From an uncultured Sulfolobales archaeon (GTDB taxonomy: Archaea; Thermoproteota; Thermoprotei_A; Sulfolobales; NBVN01): DNA of 64,000 bases. The stretch covers positions 106,028 through 170,027 of the forward strand of contig CALEDH010000008.1 in assembly GCA_937949785.1 (NCBI GenBank). The letters run 5' to 3'. Positions 1-10,490 of this stretch are shown here, one piece after another (the stretch's first letter is position 1; each line of letters starts with the position of its first letter). The position numbers and the translations under genes are program-made. Below the pieces are notes generated by a model, which saw only the letters and a program-made list of their open reading frames with translations, ran no database searches and was not told where the DNA came from.

Positions 1-1
1 G

Positions 2-925
2 TTATCAAGTTTAATGCATGGCGATGGCTATGGATTACTAACATATGGTGGAAGTGAGTCAAATTTAACAGCTCTCTACGTATTAAGGGAGTTTACCGGG
101 GGAGACGTTGTTTTAGCTCCTAAAACAGCTCATATGAGTATTAGGAAGTCATGTAAGGTACTTAAGATGAACTTAGTTGAGGTAGGGGTTAAAGATGATT
201 ATATACCCAATATTGATGAATTATGCGATTTAATTTATAGATATGATGGTAGGCTTACCTGCGTCGTTATGACTGCAGGGACTACCGACTTAGGTGTCAT
301 TGAACCTACTGACCTATTAGTAAGTAAGTGCAGGGATGTTAAGTACGCTATCCACGTAGATGCGGCGTACGGGGGCTTAATAGCTCCATTTACCGCCGAG
401 CTAGACCCTAGCATACCTATTTTCGACTTCAGACTAAGCAACGTTTACTCAATAACTGTTGACCTCCATAAGATAATCGCCCCTGTGCCGTGTAGCGCGT
501 TACTACTACGTAATAAGGAGTTAGAGGAGTTGATAACGTTTGAAGCTCCATACATGCCTTCAGGTGTGAATAGAAGTTTACTAGGTACTAGGAGCGGCGG
601 CATCGCAGCTGCTGCGTGGGCTGCTATAAAGTCCTTAGGGATTGAGGGACTTAAGAATTTAGCTTTAGACTTAGTCAGTAGGGCTAAGTACTTAAGCCGT
701 AGCTTAACTGATTTAGGTATTGAAGTCTTAATCGAACCTAAACTACCTATAGTGACCTTCAGAGTTAGTAATAAGGATAGAGTTATGAAGCAGTTATGGG
801 ATTTAAAGATGTATGTTTACCCAACATCTTTACCTAACTCATTGAGGATTGTAGTAGGACCGCATATAACTTATGAAGTGATTGATAGGTTCGTAGATGT
901 GATGGCTGACCTCATAAAGAAGTAG
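2..925 (+). CDS. Pyridoxal-dependent decarboxylase (MfnA-type group II), 5'-truncated by window edge
   Basis: Reading frame open from base 2; motifs TYGGSESNLTAL, HVDAAYGGLIAPF and PLP-lysine VDLHK. Confidence 0.85.
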   Translation, partial: LSSLMHGDGYGLLTYGGSESNLTALYVLREFTGGDVVLAPKTAHMSIRKSCKVLKMNLVEVGVKDDYIPNIDELCDLIYRYDGRLTCVVMTAGTTDLGVIEPTDLLVSKCRDVKYAIHVDAAYGGLIAPFTAELDPSIPIFDFRLSNVYSITVDLHKIIAPVPCSALLLRNKELEELITFEAPYMPSGVNRSLLGTRSGGIAAAAWAAIKSLGIEGLKNLALDLVSRAKYLSRSLTDLGIEVLIEPKLPIVTFRVSNKDRVMKQLWDLKMYVYPTSLPNSLRIVVGPHITYEVIDRFVDVMADLIKK

Positions 926-933
926 GTACGGTT

Positions 934-2655
934 TTAGAAGATACTTATGAGTGTGAGGAGTGGGATCGCGTTCATAATTATTAGAGATATAAGTATGTAC
1001 TTAGCGGCTAGACTTCCTAACACCTCTAAACTCCCAACCATGTCCCATACCTTGTTCCCTATCAACCTAACGTTTCTGAACACCACATCTGCGGTGTGGA
1101 TGTACGCGTTAGCCGTATTAGACATAGCGTTAGAGACAACACCCTTAACAACTTCTATTATATCGTCACAGCAGTTAACCACATCATATGGTGATTCCTT
1201 AAATGATGCAGCACAGCTATGGTCATCAGGGGTTACGACCTCTACGTAATCAACACCTAAACTAAGTATTTCAGATGTTAAAGCCTTCCTAAACGCTATA
1301 TCCATGTTATTACCGTATAGGTATATTAACACATGTTTAGATCCGTTGAAATCCATTACTAACGACTTTACCTTATTGAAGCAAAGCCCTCTATGTAGGG
1401 AGCTCACATAGCCTTCCCCATAACCAACTGAAAAGTTGGTGACTTCATCGCAACTATGGTTGTTAACTATGTTATCCAGTAAGTTCTTAAGAACGCCTAA
1501 ATCTACTTCTCTAAACCCCTTAGCGCTGTGGGTGTCGATAAGTGAGTAGAAGTATAACTCCCTACTACCCTTAACTAAGTCCCATATCTCGTAGGGCAGG
1601 TCATCAGAACCTATCTCTAAGTTCTTAAGGAAGGCCATGAAGCCTGTCTTAAGTGGGACTACGTAAGCTTCCCAACCGCTATCACCTACAACGACGTATG
1701 GCTTACATGGTTTTAAGGCTGCAGTTGTGTTGAGAAGTCCGTCTAAATTGTTATTTAAGTACTTAACTATTTCCCCGCTATCTAATGACGTTGTCAGGTT
1801 CCTCTCATGTGAGCACGGTGTGTGGAATACGAATGCCTGATACCTACTTCCTAAAGACCTCTCTAGGTCGTATATGAATCTAGAACTACCTATATTTCTA
1901 AACGGTCCGAAATGAATTGTCGGAAATACTAACAATATGTTCTCGTTACTATCAGTTTTAATTAAGGCAAACCTCATTAAGACATCACTACTCTCAGAGT
2001 ACTTATCAAATTCTAATTCAATGGGTTGCGGATCATTGCTAAACCAGCTTGCTACGAAGGCGTTGATGAGCGACATAGGTTTAATTCCGAATGAGCTACG
2101 GCCCTTAGACTCTATAATGATTATTACTAGAACTGATGTTATAAGCGATAATACCTGTATTAAAGAAGCTCTGATTAAATATATCGGTGCAGATGAGCTG
2201 ATCACATCACTATTTAGTATTAGATACGTTATAAATTGGGGGATTGTTGAAGTTATTAATGCTTGTAGACGCCTCATAAAAACTTGAAGCACTATATATG
2301 CCATCCCTGAGGTAGCTAACACACCTAGACCCCTAATATCAGTTAGCTTAGTGAGGATTACCTCAGCAATGGAGAAGACGCATATTAGGATCGTCGTAAG
2401 ACCTAAAACCCTCTTAATATTTAAAGTCTTAGACTTAGTCGTAATTAAGTTGAGGGTTAAGAAGACTGTAAATCCTACTACGTAATTAATTACGTTATTT
2501 AGGTATATGCTTAGTTCTACTGCCGGCGTTGCCGAGGCTATACCTACTAATAAAGCTACGATTAGGTACGTAGCAATTATCACATACGCCTTAGGGAGTA
2601 GGAAGAGTCTTTTATAGTACCGCCTTACTATTGCCTCACTACTCATTCGATACAT
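934..2655 (-). CDS. DUF2070 family multi-TM membrane protein
   Basis: 573 aa; several N-terminal TM helices then soluble domain with HFGPFRN motif typical of archaeal DUF2070. Confidence 0.7.
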   Translation of the reverse strand: MYRMSSEAIVRRYYKRLFLLPKAYVIIATYLIVALLVGIASATPAVELSIYLNNVINYVVGFTVFLTLNLITTKSKTLNIKRVLGLTTILICVFSIAEVILTKLTDIRGLGVLATSGMAYIVLQVFMRRLQALITSTIPQFITYLILNSDVISSSAPIYLIRASLIQVLSLITSVLVIIIIESKGRSSFGIKPMSLINAFVASWFSNDPQPIELEFDKYSESSDVLMRFALIKTDSNENILLVFPTIHFGPFRNIGSSRFIYDLERSLGSRYQAFVFHTPCSHERNLTTSLDSGEIVKYLNNNLDGLLNTTAALKPCKPYVVVGDSGWEAYVVPLKTGFMAFLKNLEIGSDDLPYEIWDLVKGSRELYFYSLIDTHSAKGFREVDLGVLKNLLDNIVNNHSCDEVTNFSVGYGEGYVSSLHRGLCFNKVKSLVMDFNGSKHVLIYLYGNNMDIAFRKALTSEILSLGVDYVEVVTPDDHSCAASFKESPYDVVNCCDDIIEVVKGVVSNAMSNTANAYIHTADVVFRNVRLIGNKVWDMVGSLEVLGSLAAKYILISLIIMNAIPLLTLISIF

Positions 2656-2679
2656 GATCAGTTAATGATTATGTAAAGA

Positions 2680-3528
2680 TTAATAAGCTATACGTTTACA
2701 TGACCTTAATACCCTACTACTTAATACTTCAACCTCATTAACCGTAAACCACGGGGTTGAGTCTCTAACCCTAAGTGAGGCAGCTGAGGTAGCAGTAGCT
2801 ACAGCCTCCTCAAAACTAACACCTAAGATTAAGTACTTATAAGCAAATACTGCAGTAAATACATCTCCAGTACCTAACGTATTCCCGTAGATTAGTTGGG
2901 GTGGTTGAATAGTGTTGAAGACTCCATCATTAGTTGAGAAGTATGTAGGACCTGAGCCGTTAGTGATGATCATAGGTATGTTAAATTCGTGAAAGCAGTT
3001 AATGACGCCGACACCCCTACACCTAGGCGGGAACTCATACCACTCACCTCTTAAGATCAGTTCATCACATTCTAACTTAGCTAGCTCTGAAAACACCGAG
3101 TAATCGTTGAAGACTATCCCATCCCTACCTACAGATCTCGTAAACCCTTGAACATCTATCACAACCCTCTTCCCGCTGACCAACTCCTTAACAACTTCTA
3201 ACGGGATCTCATTCATGGTTAAGGAGATAACCACGTACCTACTAAGACTGCCTGCAAGCTCTCTCAAATTAATATGGCTCTTCCTAACCAACTTAAGCTT
3301 TCTGCTACTATCTAATTCTACCCTAAAGACTGTCTCACCAACACCGCATGGAATTAAATTAACACCTAACCGACGGAGGAATTCATATGTAGTGCCCTCA
3401 GTTGTGAGGACCGTGAATTTATTGAATCCTAAGAAACTAAGAGCTAAGGATGAGTAAAACGCAGGGCCTCCTGCAAACCCGTAGCCATAGATTAAATCCT
3501 TAGTAGACGATAAAATCATGGATAACAT
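2680..3528 (-). CDS. PfkB-family carbohydrate kinase
   Basis: GGPAFYSSLALSFLG N-terminal motif and GTGDVFTAVFAYKYL anion-hole/catalytic Asp signature. Confidence 0.8.
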   Translation of the reverse strand: MLSMILSSTKDLIYGYGFAGGPAFYSSLALSFLGFNKFTVLTTEGTTYEFLRRLGVNLIPCGVGETVFRVELDSSRKLKLVRKSHINLRELAGSLSRYVVISLTMNEIPLEVVKELVSGKRVVIDVQGFTRSVGRDGIVFNDYSVFSELAKLECDELILRGEWYEFPPRCRGVGVINCFHEFNIPMIITNGSGPTYFSTNDGVFNTIQPPQLIYGNTLGTGDVFTAVFAYKYLILGVSFEEAVATATSAASLRVRDSTPWFTVNEVEVLSSRVLRSCKRIAY

Positions 3529-3584
3529 ACTACGTCCTCAAACTAAAAGTTAATTAAGGTATAAATTTAAGGAGTTTAAGGAGG

Positions 3585-3662
3585 GCGGCGGTCGTCTAGC
3601 CTGGTTAGGACGCCGGCCTCCCAAGCCGGAAATCCCGGGTTCGAATCCCGGCCGCCGCACCA
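3585..3662 (+). tRNA. tRNA-Gly (anticodon CCC), intron-less, CCA encoded
   Basis: Acceptor GCGGCGG/CCGCCGC, anticodon arm CCGGC-CTCCCAA-GCCGG, T-arm CGGGTTCGAATCCCG; TATA-like tataaattta about 25 bp upstream. Confidence 0.97.
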
Positions 3663-3790
3663 AGTAATTGAAAAGCACTCCTAGAAGTATGATGGTGTCC
3701 TCACATCTCCACCCCTCAGTATGAGGTATTAGGTTTGACTTACTAGACTTTGACCAATAATAATATAAAGTAGTTTACGTATATCAGTAG

Positions 3791-5164
3791 GTGTTTGCCT
3801 TGTCTGAATATGAGGTTGTGGAGAGTAGGTTGTCGGGATTACTTCCATCTCTTGAGCGAGATTATGTTGGGAAAACTAAGGTTAGCAGTGAGTTATTTAG
3901 GAGATCTCTTAGGGTTTTACCTGGCGGTGTTACATATCATGTTAGGTTCTTACATCCTTACCCACCATTCATTGTAGGGGGTAGTGGTACTAGGGTTTGG
4001 GATGTTGACGGCAATGAGTACTTGGATTTTTGGATGGGTCACGGCACTCACGTATTAGGGCATGCGCCTGACTTCGTAGTTGATGCAGTATGTGAGATCT
4101 CCAGGAAGGGCACACACTTAGGGTTTGAGAATTACTACGTATTAGAATACGCTGAGTACCTAACTAAGGTCCTCCCTAACGTGGAAATGTTAAGGTTCTG
4201 TGTTAGTGGTACTGAAGCTAATATGTACTTAGTTAGGCTGGCTAGGGCGTATACCAAAAGGAAATACGTAGTTAAGATTGAAGGTGGTTGGCATGGAGGT
4301 TATGACTCGCTTCACATATCGGTAAACCTCATAGACGAGCCTGAATCGGCTGGACTCCTCGAAGACTCTGTAAAGTATACCTTAACAATACCTTTTAACG
4401 ACTTAGACGCTGTTGAGAAGGTGTTGAGGAAGTATCCAGTAGCAGCAGTCCTCCTAGAACCGGTGTTAGGCGGTGGGGGGTGTTTAGAGCCTTTAGAGGG
4501 GTATCTCAGAGGGTTAAGACAGCTGACCTACGAGTACGGTACATTACTCATACTTGACGAAGTGATTTCAGGGTTTAGACTCGCATTAGGCGGTGCTCAG
4601 GAATACTTCAACATCAACGCTGACTTAGTGGCTTACGGGAAGGTAATAGGTGGTGGTTACCCAGGGGCTGGAGGCTTCGGAGGTAGGGCTGAGTACATGG
4701 AATTGCTAGACCAGTTAAAGTACCCGGATCAGAGGCTTAGATCGTATCATGGAGGCACCTTCGTAGGAAACACCATAACTACGGTGGCTGGCTACACGTT
4801 AGTTAAGTACTTAGCCGAGCATAGGGGGATTTACGAAGTAGCTAATAATCTATGGGAAGGGATTTCTAAGGAGTTCGAGAAAGTATGTATGGAGTACGGT
4901 GGTATGTGCTGGACAACAGGTGTAGGGACTATGAGGGCCGTCCACTTCACTAAGTTAAGACCTAAGAACTTTAGAGAGGTTAGGGAGCTACGTTGGAGTA
5001 GGGTAGTGGAGAAAGCCTTCAACCTATATGCCAGGACCAACGGCATACTCTACATCAGTGAGAAGTTATTCCATGTATACCCATCACTAGTTCAGAGTCG
5101 TAAGGAAGTAGAGTACCTACTTAAAACATTTACGAATTTCATGGATATGATAGTTAAGCTATAA
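3791..5164 (+). CDS. Class III aminotransferase, glutamate-1-semialdehyde 2,1-aminomutase-like
   Basis: DVDGNEYLDFWMGHGTHVLGH, GTEANMYLVRLARAYT, LLILDEVISGFR, PLP lysine AYGKVIGGG, YHGGTFVGN. Confidence 0.8.
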   Translation: MFALSEYEVVESRLSGLLPSLERDYVGKTKVSSELFRRSLRVLPGGVTYHVRFLHPYPPFIVGGSGTRVWDVDGNEYLDFWMGHGTHVLGHAPDFVVDAVCEISRKGTHLGFENYYVLEYAEYLTKVLPNVEMLRFCVSGTEANMYLVRLARAYTKRKYVVKIEGGWHGGYDSLHISVNLIDEPESAGLLEDSVKYTLTIPFNDLDAVEKVLRKYPVAAVLLEPVLGGGGCLEPLEGYLRGLRQLTYEYGTLLILDEVISGFRLALGGAQEYFNINADLVAYGKVIGGGYPGAGGFGGRAEYMELLDQLKYPDQRLRSYHGGTFVGNTITTVAGYTLVKYLAEHRGIYEVANNLWEGISKEFEKVCMEYGGMCWTTGVGTMRAVHFTKLRPKNFREVRELRWSRVVEKAFNLYARTNGILYISEKLFHVYPSLVQSRKEVEYLLKTFTNFMDMIVKL

Positions 5165-5288
5165 CTCCTAGACATCAATCAGGTCTTCTCAGAAGGTTTG
5201 AATGGTTTAGAATTAACGCTTTGAAGCTAGTAGCCCACCCTACCATCAATAAACGTTTAGATAATTCATTGATGGTGTTAAGAGATGA

Positions 5289-7232
5289 TTACCTACTCCT
5301 AATCTTAACTTTAACTGAGTTGAATATCGGACCTCCCCCCACCAGCTGCGTCTCAACCGGTACTATAGTATTTAGTGACTTACCGTTAATGTCTTTTATC
5401 TGTCTTTGAACCCATAAGGTCTTCCTTAACAGCGAACCATCGATCCTAGCAAGGAGCTCCACACAACCATCTTCACTGCATATTTCAACTATATCACCTT
5501 CTTTAATGGTTAGTTCTTCAGCATCATCCGGATTTACATGAACCTCAGGTCTAGGGTCTCCGTATACCTCCCAGAATTGCGTATGTGTATATAGTGGTGA
5601 TGCGGTATTTAAAAGTGTAAATCTCCCATTGTCTAAGGATTTCATAACTGGTTTTGGAAGTGGGTTTAAGTTCTTCTTATATGCTGTAGTTGAGTAGAAT
5701 TCTATCTTACCTGTAGGTGTCTGATATTCATCTCTAGGTCTGTATTTAAGCTTTAAGGTCTTACCACTTAATAACTCCTCGAAGGAGCCTTCAACAGCTC
5801 CTTCTAATACCTTCCTCAAAGCATCCCAGGGATCTTCATATATCAATCCACACTCTATATTAAGTCTCTTAGCAAGTTCCTTCACCACCCATACCTCATC
5901 CCTACTCTCACCGAGCGGTTCGACAGCCCTTTCAGATATCCTCACATAGTTATGGCTGTAGGGCAGTGTGATGCAGGTTTTTTCTAAGTACGTAGGTGCT
6001 GGTAGGACTACATCTGAGAATATGCATGTCTCATTCCAATGCGGGGTATGTGTGACTACGAAGACATCGTTTCTCAGCAACCCCTCCCTCAAGTATTTCT
6101 GCCCGGGTAACGTGAGTAAGGGATTCATGTTATATATGTAGATAAATTTAAACTCACCTTTTAAGATATGTTCTGCTAATGCGACTTGACTTACAACTCT
6201 AACCTTATTTAGTAGTAAATCCTCACCAGTTAGATAACCTACGTTTACGTAGAACCCTCTACTATTGCTGTAGTAAAACCCTCTATGCTGTCCTACCAAC
6301 GCTGGCAGTAAGGATAGTATCCGAGCGGTTTCCCCTCCATTAACAGATTTCTGAACCCCTAAACCTATCATAATCGTGCTTGGCTTAATATGGCTGTAAA
6401 TCTCTGCAAACTTAATTATTAACTCCTTACTAACACCAGTTATTTCAGAGATATTCTCTAATTCATACTTCATAACCTCATTAACAAATAACTCATAACC
6501 AAACGTATACCTCTCTATGAAATCCTTATCGATGAGGTCTCCCTCAATTAAGGTTCTCGCCATGCCGTAACCTAACCACACATCAGTGCCGGGCTTAATA
6601 GGTATCCATAGGTCTGACTGCATAGCCGTCTCACTCCTCCTCGGATCGACGACAACTACCTTACACCCATCACGTTTAGCTCTTAACAACTGCATCCATA
6701 GGTGAGGAGCACTCACCGCCGCGTTAAATCCCCATAGGATAATTAACTTCATGCTGATGAGTTCGTCTGGTAGTACACCATAGCTTAAGCCGTAGTGAAG
6801 GCTTATGCCTTCATGGCCTGACCTACTGCAGATACTGTAATCAGTTTTAGCAGCACCGATAACGTTCCAGAACCTTTGAGGGAAATACCATGTTATTAAG
6901 TCCATATTACCAGCGTATTCTAGGTGGAGCACACCTTCAGATCCGTAATTCTCTAAGACCTCCTTGAACTTCCTAATTATAATTCCCAACGCATTATCCC
7001 AGCTAACAATCATGAAATTACCTTTAGGCTTACTACCTATGTTAACATGCGGGTACATAACCCTATTTCTATAGACCCTACTACTATCCGCAACACCCCT
7101 CGCACATAGGAAGCCGTCTGTTATCGGGTTCTCAGGATCTGGACGGATGGTCTTAATAATACCGTCCTCTACAATTACCTTCATAAAGCATGTGTCATAG
7201 CAGTCCCTCATACAGACAGATCTGATATGCAT
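5289..7232 (-). CDS. Molybdopterin (DMSO reductase family) oxidoreductase with N-terminal [4Fe-4S] motif
   Basis: N-term CMRDCYDTC...GFLCARG cluster motif; VVVVDPRRSETA, HTPHWNETCIFSDVVLPAPTYLEK; C-terminal MoCo dinucleotide-binding domain. No Tat signal visible. Confidence 0.88.
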   Translation of the reverse strand: MHIRSVCMRDCYDTCFMKVIVEDGIIKTIRPDPENPITDGFLCARGVADSSRVYRNRVMYPHVNIGSKPKGNFMIVSWDNALGIIIRKFKEVLENYGSEGVLHLEYAGNMDLITWYFPQRFWNVIGAAKTDYSICSRSGHEGISLHYGLSYGVLPDELISMKLIILWGFNAAVSAPHLWMQLLRAKRDGCKVVVVDPRRSETAMQSDLWIPIKPGTDVWLGYGMARTLIEGDLIDKDFIERYTFGYELFVNEVMKYELENISEITGVSKELIIKFAEIYSHIKPSTIMIGLGVQKSVNGGETARILSLLPALVGQHRGFYYSNSRGFYVNVGYLTGEDLLLNKVRVVSQVALAEHILKGEFKFIYIYNMNPLLTLPGQKYLREGLLRNDVFVVTHTPHWNETCIFSDVVLPAPTYLEKTCITLPYSHNYVRISERAVEPLGESRDEVWVVKELAKRLNIECGLIYEDPWDALRKVLEGAVEGSFEELLSGKTLKLKYRPRDEYQTPTGKIEFYSTTAYKKNLNPLPKPVMKSLDNGRFTLLNTASPLYTHTQFWEVYGDPRPEVHVNPDDAEELTIKEGDIVEICSEDGCVELLARIDGSLLRKTLWVQRQIKDINGKSLNTIVPVETQLVGGGPIFNSVKVKIRSR

Positions 7233-7416
7233 AGCATTAATAACCGATATTTACTACTACAATGTATAATTAACTTTATGATATTTTCTTAATTAACTTA
7301 ACTAATTAAAATGTAAAGCATTTTTTTCAATTAATGAACTTTTAAAAATGTTAACACTAACAATGTTACGAAAATTTTAAATTTATGGTTACTAATATTG
7401 AAGGGGGAGTATTAAT

Positions 7417-7971
7417 ATGGTTAGAGCTATGACTAAGGAGGCGTTGCTATCAGCTTTTGGCGGGGAGTCTATGGCTCACCTCAGGTATTTAGTATTTGCT
7501 GAAGTAGCTGAGAAGGAGGGATATAGCAACGTAGCTAGGTTATTCAGAGCAATAGCTTATTCCGAGTTTGTTCATGCTAGAAACCACTATAATAACCTTA
7601 AAGAATATGATGAAGATGTTAAGGTAGCTGCAGGACTCCCAATAGGTCCTGGGAATACCTCTAAGAACTTAGAGTTAGGTATTAGAGGTGAGGAATTTGA
7701 GATCAACGAGATGTATCCCATATATCTTGAGGTAGCGAAAGCTCAGGGGGAGAAAGGAGCTGAGAGGAGCTTCTACTTCGCATTAGAGGCTGAGAAGATA
7801 CATGCCCAACTCTACAGGGAGGCTAAGGGATACGTAATTAATAAGCAGGACTACCCATTGAAAGGTAATGTATGGGTATGCCCAGTATGCGGGCATACAT
7901 ACGTCGGGGATGAAGCACCTGGGAAATGTCCTATATGCGGTGTGCCTAAGGACAAGTATGTAGGATTTTAG
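7417..7971 (+). CDS. Rubrerythrin
   Basis: Ferritin-like EEx..ExxH helices plus C-terminal rubredoxin-like [23 protein letters not shown] aaggggga upstream. Confidence 0.95.
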   Translation: MVRAMTKEALLSAFGGESMAHLRYLVFAEVAEKEGYSNVARLFRAIAYSEFVHARNHYNNLKEYDEDVKVAAGLPIGPGNTSKNLELGIRGEEFEINEMYPIYLEVAKAQGEKGAERSFYFALEAEKIHAQLYREAKGYVINKQDYPLKGNVWVCPVCGHTYVGDEAPGKCPICGVPKDKYVGF

Positions 7972-7985
7972 GAGATGAGCGGTAT

Positions 7986-9047
7986 ATGATGTCCAAACAT
8001 CCATTAGACCTACAGCCGGGGAGGAAGTTAACTAGGGAGGAGGTCGAAGAGGCTTTAAGACTATCAATTACAGCAGAATTAGATGCTGTAAACCTCTACC
8101 TACAACTTGCTAGGGCTATAGACGATGAGAAGGTAAGGAAGGTATTCGAAGACATAGCTAAGGAGGAGAAAACACATATAGGCGAGTTCCTAGCAATGCT
8201 TAAAGTATTAGATAAGGAGCAGGTAGAGGAGCTGGTTAAAGGGGCTGAGGAGGTTAAGGAGTTAACGGGAACCTCGGTTAATGACCCGCAGTTAGGTAAG
8301 GTAGGGTCAGAAGTAACTCTAGAAGACTTGTTTAAGCAGGTCATATCAATGTTTAAAGATGTTGTAGATAAGTCGAGGATTCTTAAGAAGTACCTACCCG
8401 TAGTCAGACTTGATAGGGGGGTTGAGAGCGTCGTAGTAGAGAAACTAGTAGATGGTAGGTTAGAGAGGTCTGTAAAACGACTGCATGAGATCTCAATGAA
8501 GTTTAAGATCAGTCAGAAATCTATTGACGTAGCTGCTAAGGGTGGGCAGCCTATAGAGATTGCCGATGCGTACAACACTGCTAGGAACTTCGCTATGTCA
8601 GAAGATAAGTATATAATTGAGGAATTACTCACAGCCGAGGACACTGTTAAGTTACCTCTTAGAAATTGGGGTGAGTTAGGGGTTCCAGTAAGTGATGTAG
8701 CTAACGCAGTCATCAAACTATATGAAAACAGGGTTGGCAAACCATTAATACTACTCGTAAGTCCTACAAGGTACTCCGACCTACTAGTCGTACATGAGAA
8801 AACAGGTGTTACAGAGCTTGAGAGGGTTAAGGGGTTAGTCGATGAGGTCATCATAGTACCTGCGTTACCAGACGACCATGCAATAATACTCTCACCGCAG
8901 GTAAGTATATTAGACGTCGTACTAGCAGGGGATGCTGAAGTAGACTACATAGGACCTGAGGACGGATTCCACGGATTTAGAGCGTGGGAAGCGATAGGTA
9001 TTAGGTTAAAGTACGGTAAAGGTGTTTGCATCTTAAAAGGTGGTTAG
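7986..9047 (+). CDS. Encapsulin shell protein with fused N-terminal ferritin-like (EncFtn-type) domain
   Basis: N-term SITAELDAVNLYLQLARAIDD..DIAKEEKTHIGEFLAML (EncFtn-like); C-term HK97-fold encapsulin features (PLRNWGELG, ISPQVSILDVVLAGDAEVDYIGPEDGFHGFRAWEAIGIRLKYGKGVCIL); same architecture as the Pyrococcus furiosus virus-like particle protein. Confidence 0.9.
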   Translation: MMSKHPLDLQPGRKLTREEVEEALRLSITAELDAVNLYLQLARAIDDEKVRKVFEDIAKEEKTHIGEFLAMLKVLDKEQVEELVKGAEEVKELTGTSVNDPQLGKVGSEVTLEDLFKQVISMFKDVVDKSRILKKYLPVVRLDRGVESVVVEKLVDGRLERSVKRLHEISMKFKISQKSIDVAAKGGQPIEIADAYNTARNFAMSEDKYIIEELLTAEDTVKLPLRNWGELGVPVSDVANAVIKLYENRVGKPLILLVSPTRYSDLLVVHEKTGVTELERVKGLVDEVIIVPALPDDHAIILSPQVSILDVVLAGDAEVDYIGPEDGFHGFRAWEAIGIRLKYGKGVCILKGG

Positions 9048-9135
9048 GTCGCATAAGTCACATGTAAGTTAGAAGGTAGGTAAGAAAAAGATCTTAACAT
9101 CATGATTTTTTATTCATTTACGTTATATCAATCAC

Positions 9136-10218
9136 TTACCTTCTAGTTAACTCATTTAAAACCTCCACTATACTGTCAAGGCTAGTGTCTATGACCGATC
9201 TATCATAAGCTATTAAACTCCATACCCTAGCCTCATACCCTCCTCTTCTCGGCCAATTTAGTAGGAGTTCTTTCAACGATATCTGCCTTCCTATAATCGG
9301 ATCGGTAATATACCTATTTGTTCTATAATCATACCACTGATATCTTGTAAACCCACCATCAAGCAGGTACTTCTTTGTTGTAGGGTGTAAATGTGATGGA
9401 ACTACATGGATAACCCACTTACTTTTATCAATACGTAGCATATCAAAACTTAGGCGTAATCCATAGTCGTTTACATAAGCCCAAGTAGGATCTACTAGAA
9501 ACCACTTCCCATCAACATAAACTAGTACACCTACATGAGCTGAATCATTAGCTCTCCATATTAGAAGATATACATCCTTAAATCCAACACTCTTAAGAAG
9601 CGCGTACCCAAGTACTGCGAGGTCATCACAATCACCGCCTTGGTCTTTTATAGTTTCATTAGGTAATTTCCAATGATCTTTCATCACTGATGGATCGTAT
9701 TGATAATAGGTATTATTCGACACCCACTCAATCAATTTAACAATCATATCTTCAGCAGAAGACGGTAGTACTGGTAATAACCCACTCACATATCTTAGAG
9801 AGTTGACAGCATTATCAAGGAAAATCTTATTTAATGTATCGTTCTTATAAGGTAAATCATTCGGGATAACAGCCTTACTAAGATAAGACCGGAAGTACTC
9901 TAACTCACTAGCGTATGTTTGAAGCTCGGTTTTTAGTTTGGATATGTGTGATTCGTAGTATGTGATGTTGGCCTTAAGCCATCTATCAACTTCATTGTAC
10001 TTGATGAGGAGTTTATCGTATTCAGCTATCTTTTTATTTAGCTCAGACTTGTAGTAATTTAATTCCCTTAAAGTCTTATCCAACTCAGTTTCATAAGCTC
10101 TTAACTCAGATTTAAGTAATTTATTTTCAGATAATACGATATTTAAATTAACATATATTATCACTAATGTTATTAAGGAAAGTATAAGTGTTATACGTAG
10201 TACCGTAATAAGTTTCAT
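9136..10218 (-). CDS. Membrane-anchored coiled-coil protein with transglutaminase-like domain
   Basis: N-terminal TM, coiled coil, then DQGGDCDDLAVLGYALLKS...AHVGVLVYVDGKWFLVDPTWAY (Cys-His-Asp). Confidence 0.8.
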   Translation of the reverse strand: MKLITVLRITLILSLITLVIIYVNLNIVLSENKLLKSELRAYETELDKTLRELNYYKSELNKKIAEYDKLLIKYNEVDRWLKANITYYESHISKLKTELQTYASELEYFRSYLSKAVIPNDLPYKNDTLNKIFLDNAVNSLRYVSGLLPVLPSSAEDMIVKLIEWVSNNTYYQYDPSVMKDHWKLPNETIKDQGGDCDDLAVLGYALLKSVGFKDVYLLIWRANDSAHVGVLVYVDGKWFLVDPTWAYVNDYGLRLSFDMLRIDKSKWVIHVVPSHLHPTTKKYLLDGGFTRYQWYDYRTNRYITDPIIGRQISLKELLLNWPRRGGYEARVWSLIAYDRSVIDTSLDSIVEVLNELTRR

Positions 10219-10490
10219 TATTAATACCTGGAATAACTCTTTTAATAGCTTAAAAATGTTTAAGGTTGGAAAGCCTTATGATGTGAAGGCCTACGTACAT
10301 GTCTTCGGTGTTGCAGTCTCTCAGAGATTGATATGCTTTACTTCAGTTTTTTGTTAATTTTTAGTTTTCCTAAGCTTATTAGCTAAGGCAGTAAGACTAC
10401 ATATCAAAATGACAATGTAGTGATGTATAGTATATTTATATGATTGGTCTTCGAACATGAGAGTTAACTATTTGTAAAAAGTTGAGATTA

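Noticed and set aside
235-441. Many antisense ORFs of 60-117 aa in the ORF track (e.g. 235-441, 947-1249, 1937-2287, 8096-8344, 8513-8854, 23069-23377, 23969-24286, 31851-32282, 40873-41226)
   Set aside because: They lie inside well-supported genes on the opposite strand, have low-complexity Ser/Thr/Leu-rich translations typical of shadow frames, and show no motifs.
3795-3977. 60-aa ORF overlapping the aminotransferase in another frame
   Set aside because: Fully inside a gene with strong family motifs.
5221-5409. 62-aa ORF at the 3' end of the molybdopterin oxidoreductase
   Set aside because: Overlaps the C-terminus of a solid gene; no motif.
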